Shown here piece by piece: positions 35,793-47,396 of a stretch of 64,000 bases of DNA. The notes under the pieces were generated by a model. The model was not told where the DNA came from. It was given only the letters and a program-made list of their open reading frames with translations, and searched no databases. This DNA comes from Hevea brasiliensis. Lineage: Eukaryota > Streptophyta > Magnoliopsida > Malpighiales > Euphorbiaceae. The stretch lies in NCBI RefSeq assembly GCF_030052815.1, contig NC_079505.1, forward strand, positions 5,474,265 through 5,538,264. Direction: 5' to 3'. Position numbers and translations under genes: made by a program. Position 1 is the stretch's first letter. The number at the start of each line of letters is the position of its first letter.

Positions 35793-37253
35793 TAAAGAGA
35801 TCTTTGATTACTTTTATCATTGATCCTTTTACTGTTGGAATTTGGCAAAACTTTCTCCATAGAAAATGTTCCTAATTGTCTTAAGTTTATTCTCCTTTTT
35901 GAATCACTCCAATTGGAGTTTTGTAGCTCAAGTTATAGCCAAAATACAGTTACTATTCATGCTGCAGAATTTATTTCTGGCAGATTTATTGATCCAACTT
36001 TGTTCAGTAATTTGATCAAGTTAAGTCTATAATTTGGTCTAATTTTCTTCATATGAAATGTTCTACTATGTCTTAGGTTTCCATCGGTTCAAGAATCACG
36101 GAAATCGGAGTTTTCTAGAGAGAGTTATAGCCATTGAAACTTTACTGTTCATATAGTAAATCTGCAGTTTTGCAGATTCAGTAAGTCAACTTTGCTCACT
36201 AATTTGATTGGGTTAATGGCATAATTTGGGTTGGTGTTCTTCATGAAAGTTTTAGGTCTATATTTCATCTAACCACTGGTAAAATTTCAGGTCATTTTGA
36301 CCTGCCTAGCTCGAGTTATGACCCAAAAATGATTACTGTTCATGTGTACTGTTTATACTGCAGATTTTCAAGTTTGCTCAGTTTGTTCACTAGGTTTTGG
36401 TCACTTTTTGGGCATGCTTCCTAAATGAAAATTGTGTCATTTAGTGCCTATTTTCAGTCCCAATTGGTCCCATACCAATTGGACTTGTAAAATTTCATTT
36501 TTGGTCCTTCAAATTTGATTTTTGGTCATGCTGCATACCCAATCCGAATTTGGCTTTGATTTAAACACTTCTAACATACTTAATTAGGTCACAAATGACC
36601 ATTTCTCACTTCACATTAGGTCAAAAATACTATTTCACCATTTTTCCAAATTTTATCTCCCAAACCCTAGGTCTAAAACCCTAACTTCCATGTTTAGCTC
36701 ATTTCATGCAATTAAACTATATAAACCTCAACTACACCTTCAATCAAGCTTGCCTACCTTTTTAATTGTATCAAAATCCATCAATTTCAAGTTACCTCTA
36801 AGCTGGCTGAATTTCACTATATTCCTAAATATGTTGTTTTTATTTTATTTTCATCAATACTAGTTCACTTCAAGTGCAAATTCATGAATATAAGGAGAAT
36901 TGAGAGGATTCTTGACTAACCTTTAAGGAAGTATTCCCAAAGCTTCAATTCTTCCACTGTGTTTATAATGGTCCTAAGGACCGCAGCATCACATTTTACG
37001 TTTAAAAATTTGAGTTTAAAACGGCTTCGCAGTTGTTCCCGAGAAGGTCACCTATCGCTGTGACTCTCGGCTCGTTTAACTTCTTATGTTCTGTTTTTCT
37101 TATTTATACTTAACTAATTGAACATTACTAATTATTTGTGTTTATGGCTTCTCTAGTTGTCTTAAGTGTGGTTCTAATCCCCTTAATTGTCCGGACCAAC
37201 ACTGGTCACCGGAACAGTAAAATATACCAGGCTATACAAATGGGGGTGTTACA
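35793..37253 (-). mobile_element. truncated minus-strand LTR, Tekay family 1
   Basis: Read on the minus strand it begins TGTAACACCCCCATTTGTAT at 37253 and follows the LTR at 53636 for about 1.5-1.8 kb. Shared phrases include CACCGGAACAGT, GTCCTTAGGAC and the GAGCTACAAAACTCCAATTGG block. It is truncated at 35793, where receptor-flank sequence starts. No internal region. Confidence 0.8.
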
Positions 37254-39524
37254 TTTAGCTTTTGGTCAAAGAAGCAAAATTGTATCTCTATGTCTTATTG
37301 CACTCGGGGCAAAATTTCAGGTCATTCCGAATTGTATAGACCAAGATATAGTCAATTTACTAAAGCTGGACAGATTGCACCTTTAGTGCAAAATTTGGTC
37401 AATTTTATGTCACTTTTAGTTTTAGCAGTTTTGGCACCCGAAGTTGTGCAAGCTATTTGACTTGATTCTGGCCATTTCTGGGCTTTGGTGTCTTCATAAG
37501 AATTGTAGCTCTATGTCTTATTGCACTCGGGGCAAAATTTCAGGTCATTCTGAATTGTATAGACCAAGATATGGTCAATTTACTAAAGCTGGACAGATTG
37601 CACCTTTAGTGCAAAATTTGATCAATTTTAGGTCACTTTTAGTTTTGGCAGTTTTGGTACCCGAATTTGTGCAAGCTATTTGACTTGGTTTTGGCCATTT
37701 CTGGGCTTTGGTGTCCTCATAAGAATTGTAGCTCTATGTCTAAGCTATCCATGGTAAAAATTTCAGGTCAATTGGACCTGTTTTGAGTGAGTTATGGTCA
37801 TCCCAATGACTACTGTTCATATGGTCAAAAATCTGGGTTTGCAAGGTTGCCATTCCGGATTTTGTCATTTTTAAGGTCAGTTTCTAGGCAGAATTTTGGC
37901 AATATTTCTACATGAAAGTTGGCCTATTTGGTGTCTAGTTTCACCCCCTATTGGCCTCTTACCAATTGGGTTCACAGTTTTGCACTTATGAGCTAATTTA
38001 GGTGCTGCCAACATACACAACCTGCATCTGAACATCACACTTCCAATTTTGACAATCCTCCTCCTCCCAATACTTCAACATTTAACCATGGCACTTTTAT
38101 ATATATTGTACACAATTCCAGCAAGCACTTTGGACAGAACACTCAAGTGCTCAATGCACACAATACACCATTCAAGTTCAATATTCACTTCCACCAAAAT
38201 TCAATATACCTCAATGTCAATATTACACATACACTTCCATATGCTCATACCTCAATATCAACTACACATGCTGCCCACAATTTAATACTATCATATTTCA
38301 TTAATAAACTTCATATTCATACATACAAATTCATGATATTATAGGCTGTCAAACATGACAGTTTGCCAAAGCATCAAGGTCCCATTTCAAACCCTTAATT
38401 CAAGCACTAACATGCACATACTTGAACATTAACCTACTATAACTTCCATTTGAGTTAATCAACCTTAATTCTCATCCATTAAATATAAGAATAAGTCACT
38501 AACCATGCATTTTTATGGCTGCCAAAACTAAGGTTCACCAATACTCAATCATTTCTTTAATTTTTCTTAGCAATTCAACTTACCCAAAGCTCAACACAAG
38601 GATTAGTGAAGGAAATTGGAAAGATTAAGCACTAACATTTGTTTAGAGTTTGCTAAACCTTGAAATTTCTTCTTTTTCTTACTGCCCAAAGCTTTCCCAT
38701 GGTGTGGAGACAAATTTTGATGAAGGGAATCTTGAGTTTTAAGTTGAAAATGGGGGAGGATTGAAGCTTTCATGATGAATTCTCATGGAGGAAAAATGGA
38801 GACCCATATTCGGCCATGGAAGTGGAATTGAAGAAAATGAAATGGTTTAGTGGAACAATATGTTCCAATTACTTATATAGGTGGCCTAAGATGAGAGTTA
38901 GTGGAACACTTAGGAATAATTTAATGTTTAATTAATTAAAGTTTCATTATTTGCACATTTGCCTCATTTCTTCCACTATTTATATAATGTACCACAATTT
39001 AATTTTTCATGACATTTTCAAAGTGTAATACCATTTATTTTTAATATACATTGAGGTCAAAAGTCAACTCTAGGTGTCAATTGACCAAAATGCCCATCTT
39101 CTGGTTATATTTCGAATTTTTCGGTATTACCGATTTACTCCTTGTACCGCCGATTTCTTTAATTTTCGTTTTCTGTTTATACCGACTTACTAATTTTTCT
39201 TTTACATTTCCAATATCAATTACACCTCAATAGACCTTTAATTATGTCTCGAAAATATTTTCCTGAGTTTTCCGCGGTCCAGGGCTAGTCAACGGTCTTC
39301 GCCGTAACTTCCCAGTGCGATCACCTATCGCTACGGGTTTGGTTCGTTTAACTTAGTCATATTTTATCTCTTTTATTTTTCCTTAATTTTTCTTATCACA
39401 TATTTCATTATTTTATACTTCCTCACTGTCATTATAGTATAGTTCTAGACATTCTGACTTTCCGGGGCAGACATTAGCTATCGGAACAGTAGAACGTACA
39501 GACTACGAAAATGAGGATATTACA
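37254..39524 (-). mobile_element. minus-strand LTR, gypsy family 2
   Basis: Its right end TAATATCCTC-complement (GAGGATATTACA, ending 39524) mirrors the start of the plus-strand LTR at 40903 (TGTAACATCCTC). The next 60 bp also match it in reverse (CTGTTCCGATAG-type). It extends left to the family 1 LTR and contains a 223-bp tandem repeat. Confidence 0.7.
37286..37740. repeat. 223-bp tandem repeat in LTR sequence
   Basis: CTCTATGTC recurs at 37286, 37509 and 37732, a constant 223-bp step. Units contain GCACTCGGGGCAAAATTTCA. There are about two full units. Confidence 0.85.
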
Positions 39525-40840
39525 ATTCTGAAAGAAGCACACACTAGTATTTATGCTATGCACCTGGGAAGTACAAAAATGTATAATGATTTGAAGCCTC
39601 ATTATTGGTGGCCTGGTATGAAGAGGGATATACCTGACTATGTGACTAAGTGTTTGATATGTCAGCAAGTTAAAGTAGAACATCAAGTTCCATCAGGATT
39701 GCTACAGCCTATAAGCATACCTGAATGGAAATGGAACCGGGTCACTATGGATTTTGTTAGTGGTCTACTTCTCACCCAGAAGAAGCATGATGCAGTATGG
39801 GTGATAGTGAACAGATTGACAAAGTCAGCACATTTTCTGCCAGCTAGGACTGACTACTCACTGGAGAAGCTAGTAGAATTGTATATCAGTGAGATAGTTA
39901 GACTGCATGGAATCCCACTTTCCATCATATCTGACCGAGACCCAAAGTTTACATCGAGATTTTGGAAAAAGTTGCAAGAAGCCTTAGGCACACAACTCCG
40001 TTTTAGCACGGCTTTTCATCCTCAGACGGATGGACAGTCAGAACGAGTAATCTAGGTAAACCTAGAACCTAATTGAATTTTCACAATTTACAAATTGAAA
40101 TGATAGTAACAATGTGAATTATGTAATAGAACCTGGAGGATATGCTGAGGAGTTGTGTCATTGAGTTTGAGGGGAGTTGGGATAGATATCTCCCACTGGC
40201 AGAATTTACATATAATAACAGCTACCAAGCTAGCATTCAAATGGCCCCGTATGAAGCACTGTATGGAAGGAAGTGTAGAACCCCAGTATGTTGGACTGAA
40301 TTGGGCGAAGATAAGCTAGTAGGACCAGACCTGGTGAAACAGACTGAGGAGAAAGTGAAAATAATCAAAGCAAATTTGAAGGTTGCCTCAAATAGACAGA
40401 AATCTTATGCCGACTTGAAGAGAAAAGAGATAGAGTATGCAGTTGGCGACAAAGTGTTTCTCAAAGTCTCACCGTGGAAGAAAGTACTGAGGTTTGGAAG
40501 AAATGGTAAGTTAAGCCCTAGGTTTATTGGCCCATATGAAGTCATTGAATGTGTGGGTCCAGTAGCCTACAGGCTAGCTTTACCACCAGAACTGGATAAA
40601 ATCTATAATGTATTCCATGTTTCTATGCTAAGAAGATATCGCTCAGACCCTTCACATGTCATCTCCATGGAAGAGATTGAAATCCAACCGGACTTAACAT
40701 ATACAGAAAAGCCTATACGGATCCTAGCTCGGGAAGTGAAGGAGCTGAGAAATAAACAAATTCCACTGGTGAAAGTGCTTTGGAGGCACCACAACACTGA
40801 AGAGGCAACTTGGGAAAGTGAAGAGACGATGAGGCAATAG
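39525..40840 (+). pseudogene. Ty3/gypsy integrase-chromodomain fragment (family 2)
   Basis: The frame opens at ILKEAH and runs through the zinc-binding H-H-C-C region (CLICQQVK), the integrase core ([30 protein letters not shown]) and the GPY region. It ends in a chromodomain-like tail (VKVLWRHHNTEEATWE). Protease, reverse transcriptase and RNase H are missing because a minus-strand LTR abuts the 5' side. A TAG stands where the sister element at 61286 has CAG, followed by a 74-bp intron-like insert (40056-40129). Reading resumes in frame if the insert is removed. Non-functional fragment. Confidence 0.88.
40056..40129 (+). other. intron-like 74-bp insert in integrase
   Basis: It has GT...AG borders (GTAAACC...TAATAG), is AT-rich, and is absent from the sister integrase at 61285. 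Removing it restores the frame (NLEDML after it). TAGAACCT occurs at both ends of its AT-rich core, so a small insertion with duplication is an alternative to a real intron. Confidence 0.55.
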
Positions 40841-40902
40841 TTTCATCAACTATTTGCATCAGGAAAATTTCGAGGACGAAATTTTTATGAGAGGGGAAGA
40901 GT

Positions 40903-43900
40903 TGTAACATCCTCACTTTAGCTAGTCCGTACAGTCTACTATTCCGGTGACCAATGTCTGTCTGGGCAGTTAGAATATTTGAAATTATAATTAGACTAGA
41001 GTGGGGAGTTATAAAGAAACCAAATAATGCTCATAAAAATCAAGGAAAATTTTTAGAAATGAAATACACTAAGGTTAAACGAGCCGAAACCCCAGTGATG
41101 AGTAACCCGAAGGGGAAGTGACGGTGAAGGCTGTTAGCAACCCTAAACCCGGGAAAACTTCATAAAATAATTTTTGGGACCTCAGGGAAGGATTATTGGG
41201 GTTCCCATGACAATAGAATGTTAAGAAAACACAAGGAAAATTTAATCAATCGGTACACACAATTTTGGCTCGTTAAGCCAAACGGAGGGCATTTTGGTCA
41301 TTTCATCTTCAGAGATGATTTTGGACCAACTTGTTCATTTATGTAAATAAATTATATGACATAAAATATGAATAAATATTGATAAAAAATTATTTAAAAA
41401 ATAATAGGAAAGGAAAGGAAAGAAAAAGAAAGTAAATTGGATTTATTACCTAATGCTTATGTAAGCATGAGGTAATTAATTCCTTTGGCCAATCAAATTT
41501 ATGAAACACAATTAAAATACATAAAAGAGGGCAGAAATCTGGAAAAAACTAGTAGCCCTCTCCCTTCTTCAAAGCGTCACCCATGCTCTCCCTCACTCCT
41601 CCATTAACAAGCTTCCAAACCTTCATTTTCCCTAGTTTTCTTTCAACAAAAACCCAAAGTGTCAACACAAAACATTGATATTTCATCTTGGTGAAGCTCT
41701 TGGGAGCAAAAAGAAATCAAAAGGAAGAGTTCTTGCAAGCTTTGGATTAGCTCCATTAGAGGTTAGTGACTAAACTTGATTTTTATCTTTCAATTCATGC
41801 TGAAGGAGTGGTATTTGATGCAAATTTACAAGAAAATTTAGTAAACATCATGTGTATGTCTTGTTTAAAATTCCAGCAGCCTTAAACTTGGTAGGGTTTT
41901 GAAGAATTCTTAGAATTAAAATGGTATTGTGGCTGCCCTTAACATTAATCTATTGTTTAGGATAGTGAAAGGTAAGTGAATGTAAGTTTTGGGATGGTTG
42001 AGCTAGGGTTTAAGCATGAAATTGAGACTTTGTTCATGTATTTGGTGAAAGAGAGTTTTAATGGTCAATTACTGACCATTTGGCTGTGTGTGAATTAGAA
42101 ATGAAGTGGTTTGTGTAGTAGGAATTGAAGTTAGTGTGACTGCCCTTGGTGACATCCAGGACTGAGTATGAGTCCAGCAGGTTTGGGCAGCAATAACTGG
42201 AGTTGTAGAGGTTCAATTGGTGCAAAGCCAATTGGACATGAAACTAGACACATAATGGCACAACTTTGGTGAAGAAACCATGCCCAGAAAACCAAACCAA
42301 GTTGACCTAAAGATTACCCTAATCCGGGTGACCTGCATTCTGCCTGGGTAAAATGACCAAATGAACAATATTTAGTCATTTGGTCATAACTCAGTGTAGA
42401 AAGGTCCAATTGACCTGCAATTTTACCAGCAGTAAGCTGAGATATAGACCTACAAATTTCATGAAGCAACCTAACCCAAATTGTAACCATAACATATTCA
42501 AAAAGTGACATGCAATTACTGCTCAAAATACTGTAGATTTGGTCAATCCAGAAAATCTGGAAAATTTGTAATCCGGCCAGTTGTGGTTTTTGGGCCATAA
42601 CTTGAGTTACAAAACTCCAAATGGAGTGATTCAAAAAAAAATGTAACTATACAAAATAAGGAACAACTTTCATGATGACCACTTTACCAAATTCACACTA
42701 CAAAAATGACTAATGGAACAGTAGACACAAAGCTTGAAATATGAAAATTTTGAACAATTAACATTAAGCTTAGAAATGGTATTGGCAACCAATACCAACA
42801 ATTTTAGAATGCAAAATGTGGTATGTTGAGAATATTAAAACCAATGTACCTATTGTCTATGCAAAAGTCAACATTTAGTTGACTAATGAAATGCATAGTA
42901 ACACCTAAACTTAAATTTCAAGAATTATATAAATTAAGAGTGTAACATGCCCTAGTACACCTAGCAAGATTGGTTTGGATAGTTTGGCATGCCAATAGGG
43001 TTCTGTTAGCAGTACTGCATATGGCTTCATGCCATTCTGTGTTTTATGGCCTCACGTGCCATTCTGTGACATAATAGCCTTTGGCTACGTTGATTGAGTT
43101 ATTACATTCGGGTTTTATCGCTGATAATTATTACAGCTTTATTAGTTGTTCTGTTGCACACCGGGAGACACAATGTGACCGATGGTGTGATGGTCCGAGG
43201 TACTTAGTACCCAGTGCCAGTTTACCCATTTATCCAGTCCAGTCGACTAGTACGGATTACTAGGGCAATGATAATAAATCTTACCAAATTTTAATCGAAT
43301 AATACTGCAATAAATATCAGAAATTAAGTCTACCAAAGATGTAAACATACATTCTGCATATTTACCTTATTTTAGTTATTTTACTTTATATTGTCACCAC
43401 TAAGCAGAATTGCTTAGCGCGTCGCTTTTGCCACGCCGCAGTATCGAGACATAGCCGGGAGCCCAAAGCAGACATCGATCGGTGAACTTTCGAGTGCATC
43501 ATCGAGTCCGAGTCACCTCACATCTGCAGTGCACTTGGTAGGACATTAGGACTTTGGGTGGCATTTTGTATTTTGTATTTTGTATTAGTTTTGATTGTAA
43601 TTACAAACTCTTGAACTTATGTGCTAATGTAAAGATACGAAATTTCATGTTATTGAAATTTTCTGTATATTATGTTGAAAAATGAAATGTTGAGAAATAT
43701 TCATGAATGTACTTCAAGTGATAATGTGAACAAAAAAATTCTGAAAATAGTGTTGAGATTTTGAGATTGAGTTGAGATGTGTGTATAATGGAGTTCTGGA
43801 TTTGAAAATTTTATTGGAAGTGTCTTTTAAACAAGTTCAGAAGAACTGTTTTTTCAATTTACAGCCGGCACTCTGCCGAATTTTCTATAAAATTTGAGAA

Positions 43901-44032
43901 AAATTCAGATTAATCAAAATTATAAATAAATGAATTAAAAATGGTAAATTATAATGAAAATATGATTTGGTGCTCCGGCACACTGTGTGGCATATCTTGC
44001 TTGGCTACACTGTAGACGGGTAAGGGGTGTCA
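40903..44032 (+). mobile_element. 3' LTR, gypsy family 2
   Basis: It begins TGTAACATCCTC right after the purine tract GAGGGGAAGAG and the phrase CGAGGACGAAATTTT, both typical of gypsy 3' ends. It ends GGGTAAGGGGTGTCA at 44032, next to receptor-flank sequence. It is about 3.1 kb long. Open frames inside are short and unconvincing. Confidence 0.8.
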
Positions 44033-45282
44033 TAGACAAAGTTTATTTCAACTTTTAGGTTTTCCATCCACACCATTTCAAACAATAACTCTTAGTGACA
44101 AATCCATAATATGTATTTGAAGATATCATCCCGCACTTTGGAGTTATAGTGTACAATCAGTCAATTCGATTAGGATTTAAACCAAGTTATACTAACCGAA
44201 AAATTGAAAATTAAAATTATAAAAATCAAATAGAAATACTAGAGAGATCTTATAATTTCAATTTCAATTCCTTTTAACTCCTAAATCAAAATTGCCGATC
44301 TTGATTCATAATGGATTAGGTTAGCCAATGTAAAATGAAAGACACGTGGTTAATGGAACTGCCCAATAATTTGCATCCTTCATCAAACAAAATTTTAATA
44401 CTATGATTATTGTTAATGTGTTTTCTTATATTCATTTTTAATTTTTTATTTTATTTTATTATTAAATTAAATGTCATAAAATTATTCATGATAACTATCA
44501 GTAAATTAAACTTTATTTTATAAAAAAATAAAATTATGATACAAAAATCCGATTATTAGATATGACTTTAATAATTAAACATAGCATATACAAGTTTAGC
44601 CAATATTTTTAATTCATAAAATTTTAAATTGATAGCCTAATAAAGAATCATAATATATTAATATTTTCAATTTTGACAGTTAAAATCTGCAAGATAATCA
44701 TATGGGAGGATTGAGAAGAGAACATTTAAGTCAAGGTAATACGAGAAATTAAAAGTTTATTAGCTGCTAAAATTATCAATTATTTTGGGAGGATTTTAAT
44801 TGGTAATTTATTTACTGACTAATTAACGCAGATCAATTAGGTTCCTACTAATCCACTTTTAATTAAAAAATGAACAGCTAAATTAGCTACTAAAACGTTA
44901 GTCAATAAATTTTCCAACTAAATAATTAGTAGGTAATTCGTAAGCAAATGGTAGGGAACGTGAGAATTAACCATTATTTACCGACTATTATTTGATTGGT
45001 AACTACCAACTAATTTAATATAATCAGTAATTACCGACTAACCAAATAGTAGGTACTGTTTTTATATTAATTTTTTATTCCAAATAATATAACTTAAAAA
45101 TAAAATAATGAAAAAAATGGTTACTATTTTATTTAGTCGATATATTTTTAATTTTCAAAGAAAATAAATTATCAATAGGTAATTTTTTATATTAATTATT
45201 TCTATTTTAATTGAAGAGCAAGTTTTGTTAGGTAAATATTGAACAACTTGAGTTTAATTAGGGGCTTGAGAAAGGAACACTG
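44033..45282. other. orphan receptor-gene 3' flank
   Basis: It joins the repeat unit at AGACAAAGTTTATTTC, which in the other copies lies about 1.6 kb behind the stop codon (14451, after the foldback elements). It continues to the MITE site. It carries an extra stretch at about 44740-44900 that the other copies lack. No gene. Confidence 0.7.
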
Positions 45283-45290
45283 AAGTCTAG

Positions 45291-45632
45291 TTAGGGGAGA
45301 GCAGTTTTCGGTTTAAACTGAAAAATTGAACCGAACCAATTTAATTCGGTTCAATTGATTTGGTTTTAAAATTCAATTAGTTTGGTTCGGTTTATAATTT
45401 TGATAATTTCGATTAATCAATGCGGTTCGGTTATTTTCATAAAAAATAAAAAAAAAACAGAACCAAACTGAAATTATTAATATATATATGAAATTATTCA
45501 AAATCGGCAGAAAAAGTTAAATCAATCGACCTAGTATTTTCTCTTATTAATCGGTTTTTTTCTTTTTTTAAATTTTTATTTTTTTTTTTTTTTTTATTTT
45601 TTTTGTTTTTTCGATTTTATTTTTTACCCATA
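45291..45632. mobile_element. hAT-like MITE, copy 3, internally rearranged
   Basis: It is flanked by a perfect AAGTCTAG duplication (45283-45290 and 45633-45640). It is only 342 bp long. The middle has been replaced by a T-rich run and by about 30 bp (45505-45534) copied from the flank at about 45677. Confidence 0.75.
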
Positions 45633-45640
45633 AAGTCTAG

Positions 45641-47350
45641 TACCGTAATTTAACAAAGTCTTGTTAGTATTCACAACGGCAGAAAAAGTTAATTCAACGA
45701 CCTAGGCTTGTTTACGTCTAGAAATTTCTATATTTTGCATTTTTTATTTTTTTAAGAAAATTTTTATTTTTATTTTTTATAAAATGCAAGAGAAAACATG
45801 AAAATCGCGCTCAATAATTTTCTAATTCAAAAAATAAATGGAAAATTATTCTTATCTTTCATAATTATAAAAAAAAATAAATCATTGTAAAATATATTTT
45901 ATTTTTGAAATTTTTTAACATGTGTACTTATTCATTTATTTTATAATACTATGACTATTTTTATCATTCTAAATAATTATTCAATTATATGTATAAAAAG
46001 TTACGGTATAACTTTGATTATAAAAAAAAAGTAATTGTTTTCCACTTAGAAAATAGTTGAAAAACAAAATTTTTGTTATTAAAAAAATAATGAAGAATTC
46101 AAATCTTAATTAGGGGGTGTTTGGTTTACCTGTTGGGTGCAGCTGATAGCTGATAGACACCTAAACAGGTAAATTGTGGTGTTTGGTAAGTTTAAAAAAA
46201 TAGAGCTGATAGCTGATGGGCAACTGATATGATACCCATCACCGTTTCTATCACTCTATTTTTAGATTTTTTCATCAAATGATAAATGATCTGGTTTTAT
46301 TTTTTATTTTGACCATATTATCCTTTTTTATTTAACTTGAAAATTAATATTATTAATATTTTTATTTTTTTTATTTAAAATTTTAATATTTTAATTAACA
46401 TATTTCAACTTTGTTAAAATATTTTTTATTAATAGCATAAAATATAAAATATTTATTTATATCTAAAAACTTAAAATTAATTATACATTTTTCTATTAAC
46501 AATAATAATTATTTTATTATTTTATCTATATTTTTAAAATTATTTAATTATCTTAAAAAATAATTATTTTCTTATTTCAATAATAAAATAAATGATATAA
46601 TATAAAAGATTAATAATTATATATTTATTTAAATAATATAATATATTAATTTAATAATTATATATTTAATTTAATAATAAAATAAATAATATATTGTAAT
46701 AAATTTATAATTTTATATTTATTTAAATAATAAAATAAATTATATAATATATACCCTTATTAGTCATTTCACATTATTAAAGAATAAATTAAATATAATT
46801 TTACCAAACACTTAATATAAAATAATCATATATCGCTATCGGTTATCACTATCGATGATAAAGAATATTATGACTATATAAGAATATGTATTATTCATTA
46901 TTAACAGTAATATCATTCAAATATTAATCCAAACAGGCCCTTAAATTTTTGCAAAACTGATTTTGCAGTTCTCTATTTGTAAAACTGGCACATGTGAACG
47001 TAAAGCTCTATTTTAATTCTCTAAGTAAACTTTTGTACCAAATTTTCTTAGTTTTCCACAAAGTGAACAAGTTTTTAAAGTTTCTATACGCAGAAATTTT
47101 AGAATTCAACTATTGTATTATGATATTCATTAAAGTATGCTTCATTTGAATCTAAGAATAATCAAGGGTTAAAATTTATCCATTGTACGACACCAAATAA
47201 TTTTCCAGGGGCTTGTCAAAGAACAATGAAGTCAAGGCTTGTTTGGTATTCGAAGTGCTAAAGAAGGCATTTGAACAACCTTGCCCTACGGGGGAGCTTG
47301 CGAAGGGAGCACTGAAGTCTTGTTAGTATTCATATAGTGAACTAAAGCTA
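45641..47350. other. 5' flank of gene D
   Basis: B-type promoter sequence, interrupted by the Harbinger-like element at 46113-46940. There is no 263-bp array here. No gene. Confidence 0.65.
46113..46940. mobile_element. PIF/Harbinger (Tourist-like) MITE in the gene D promoter
   Basis: An 828-bp AT-rich element with ends GGGGGTGTTTGGTTTA and TAATCCAAACAGGCCC (inverted, few mismatches). It is flanked by TTA (46110-46112 and 46941-46943). B-type flanks elsewhere show the empty site CTTAATTAAATTTTTGC. TTA duplication plus this terminus is the Tourist pattern. It encodes no transposase. It ends 456 bp before the gene D start. Confidence 0.82.
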
Positions 47351-47396
47351 CATATATATGTGTAGATGGAATTCTGAAATGTAGAGTAAACAAACT
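47351..47396 (+). promoter_or_regulatory. gene D core promoter and leader
   Basis: The TATA-like ACATATATATGTG lies about 40 bp before the start. The leader has the four-codon ATG...TGA (47366) and ATG-TAG, as in A and B. Confidence 0.4.

Noticed and set aside
35820..36032. Plus-strand frame near 35820
   Set aside because: It is reverse-complement LTR sequence (matches 55340-55560) and not a gene.
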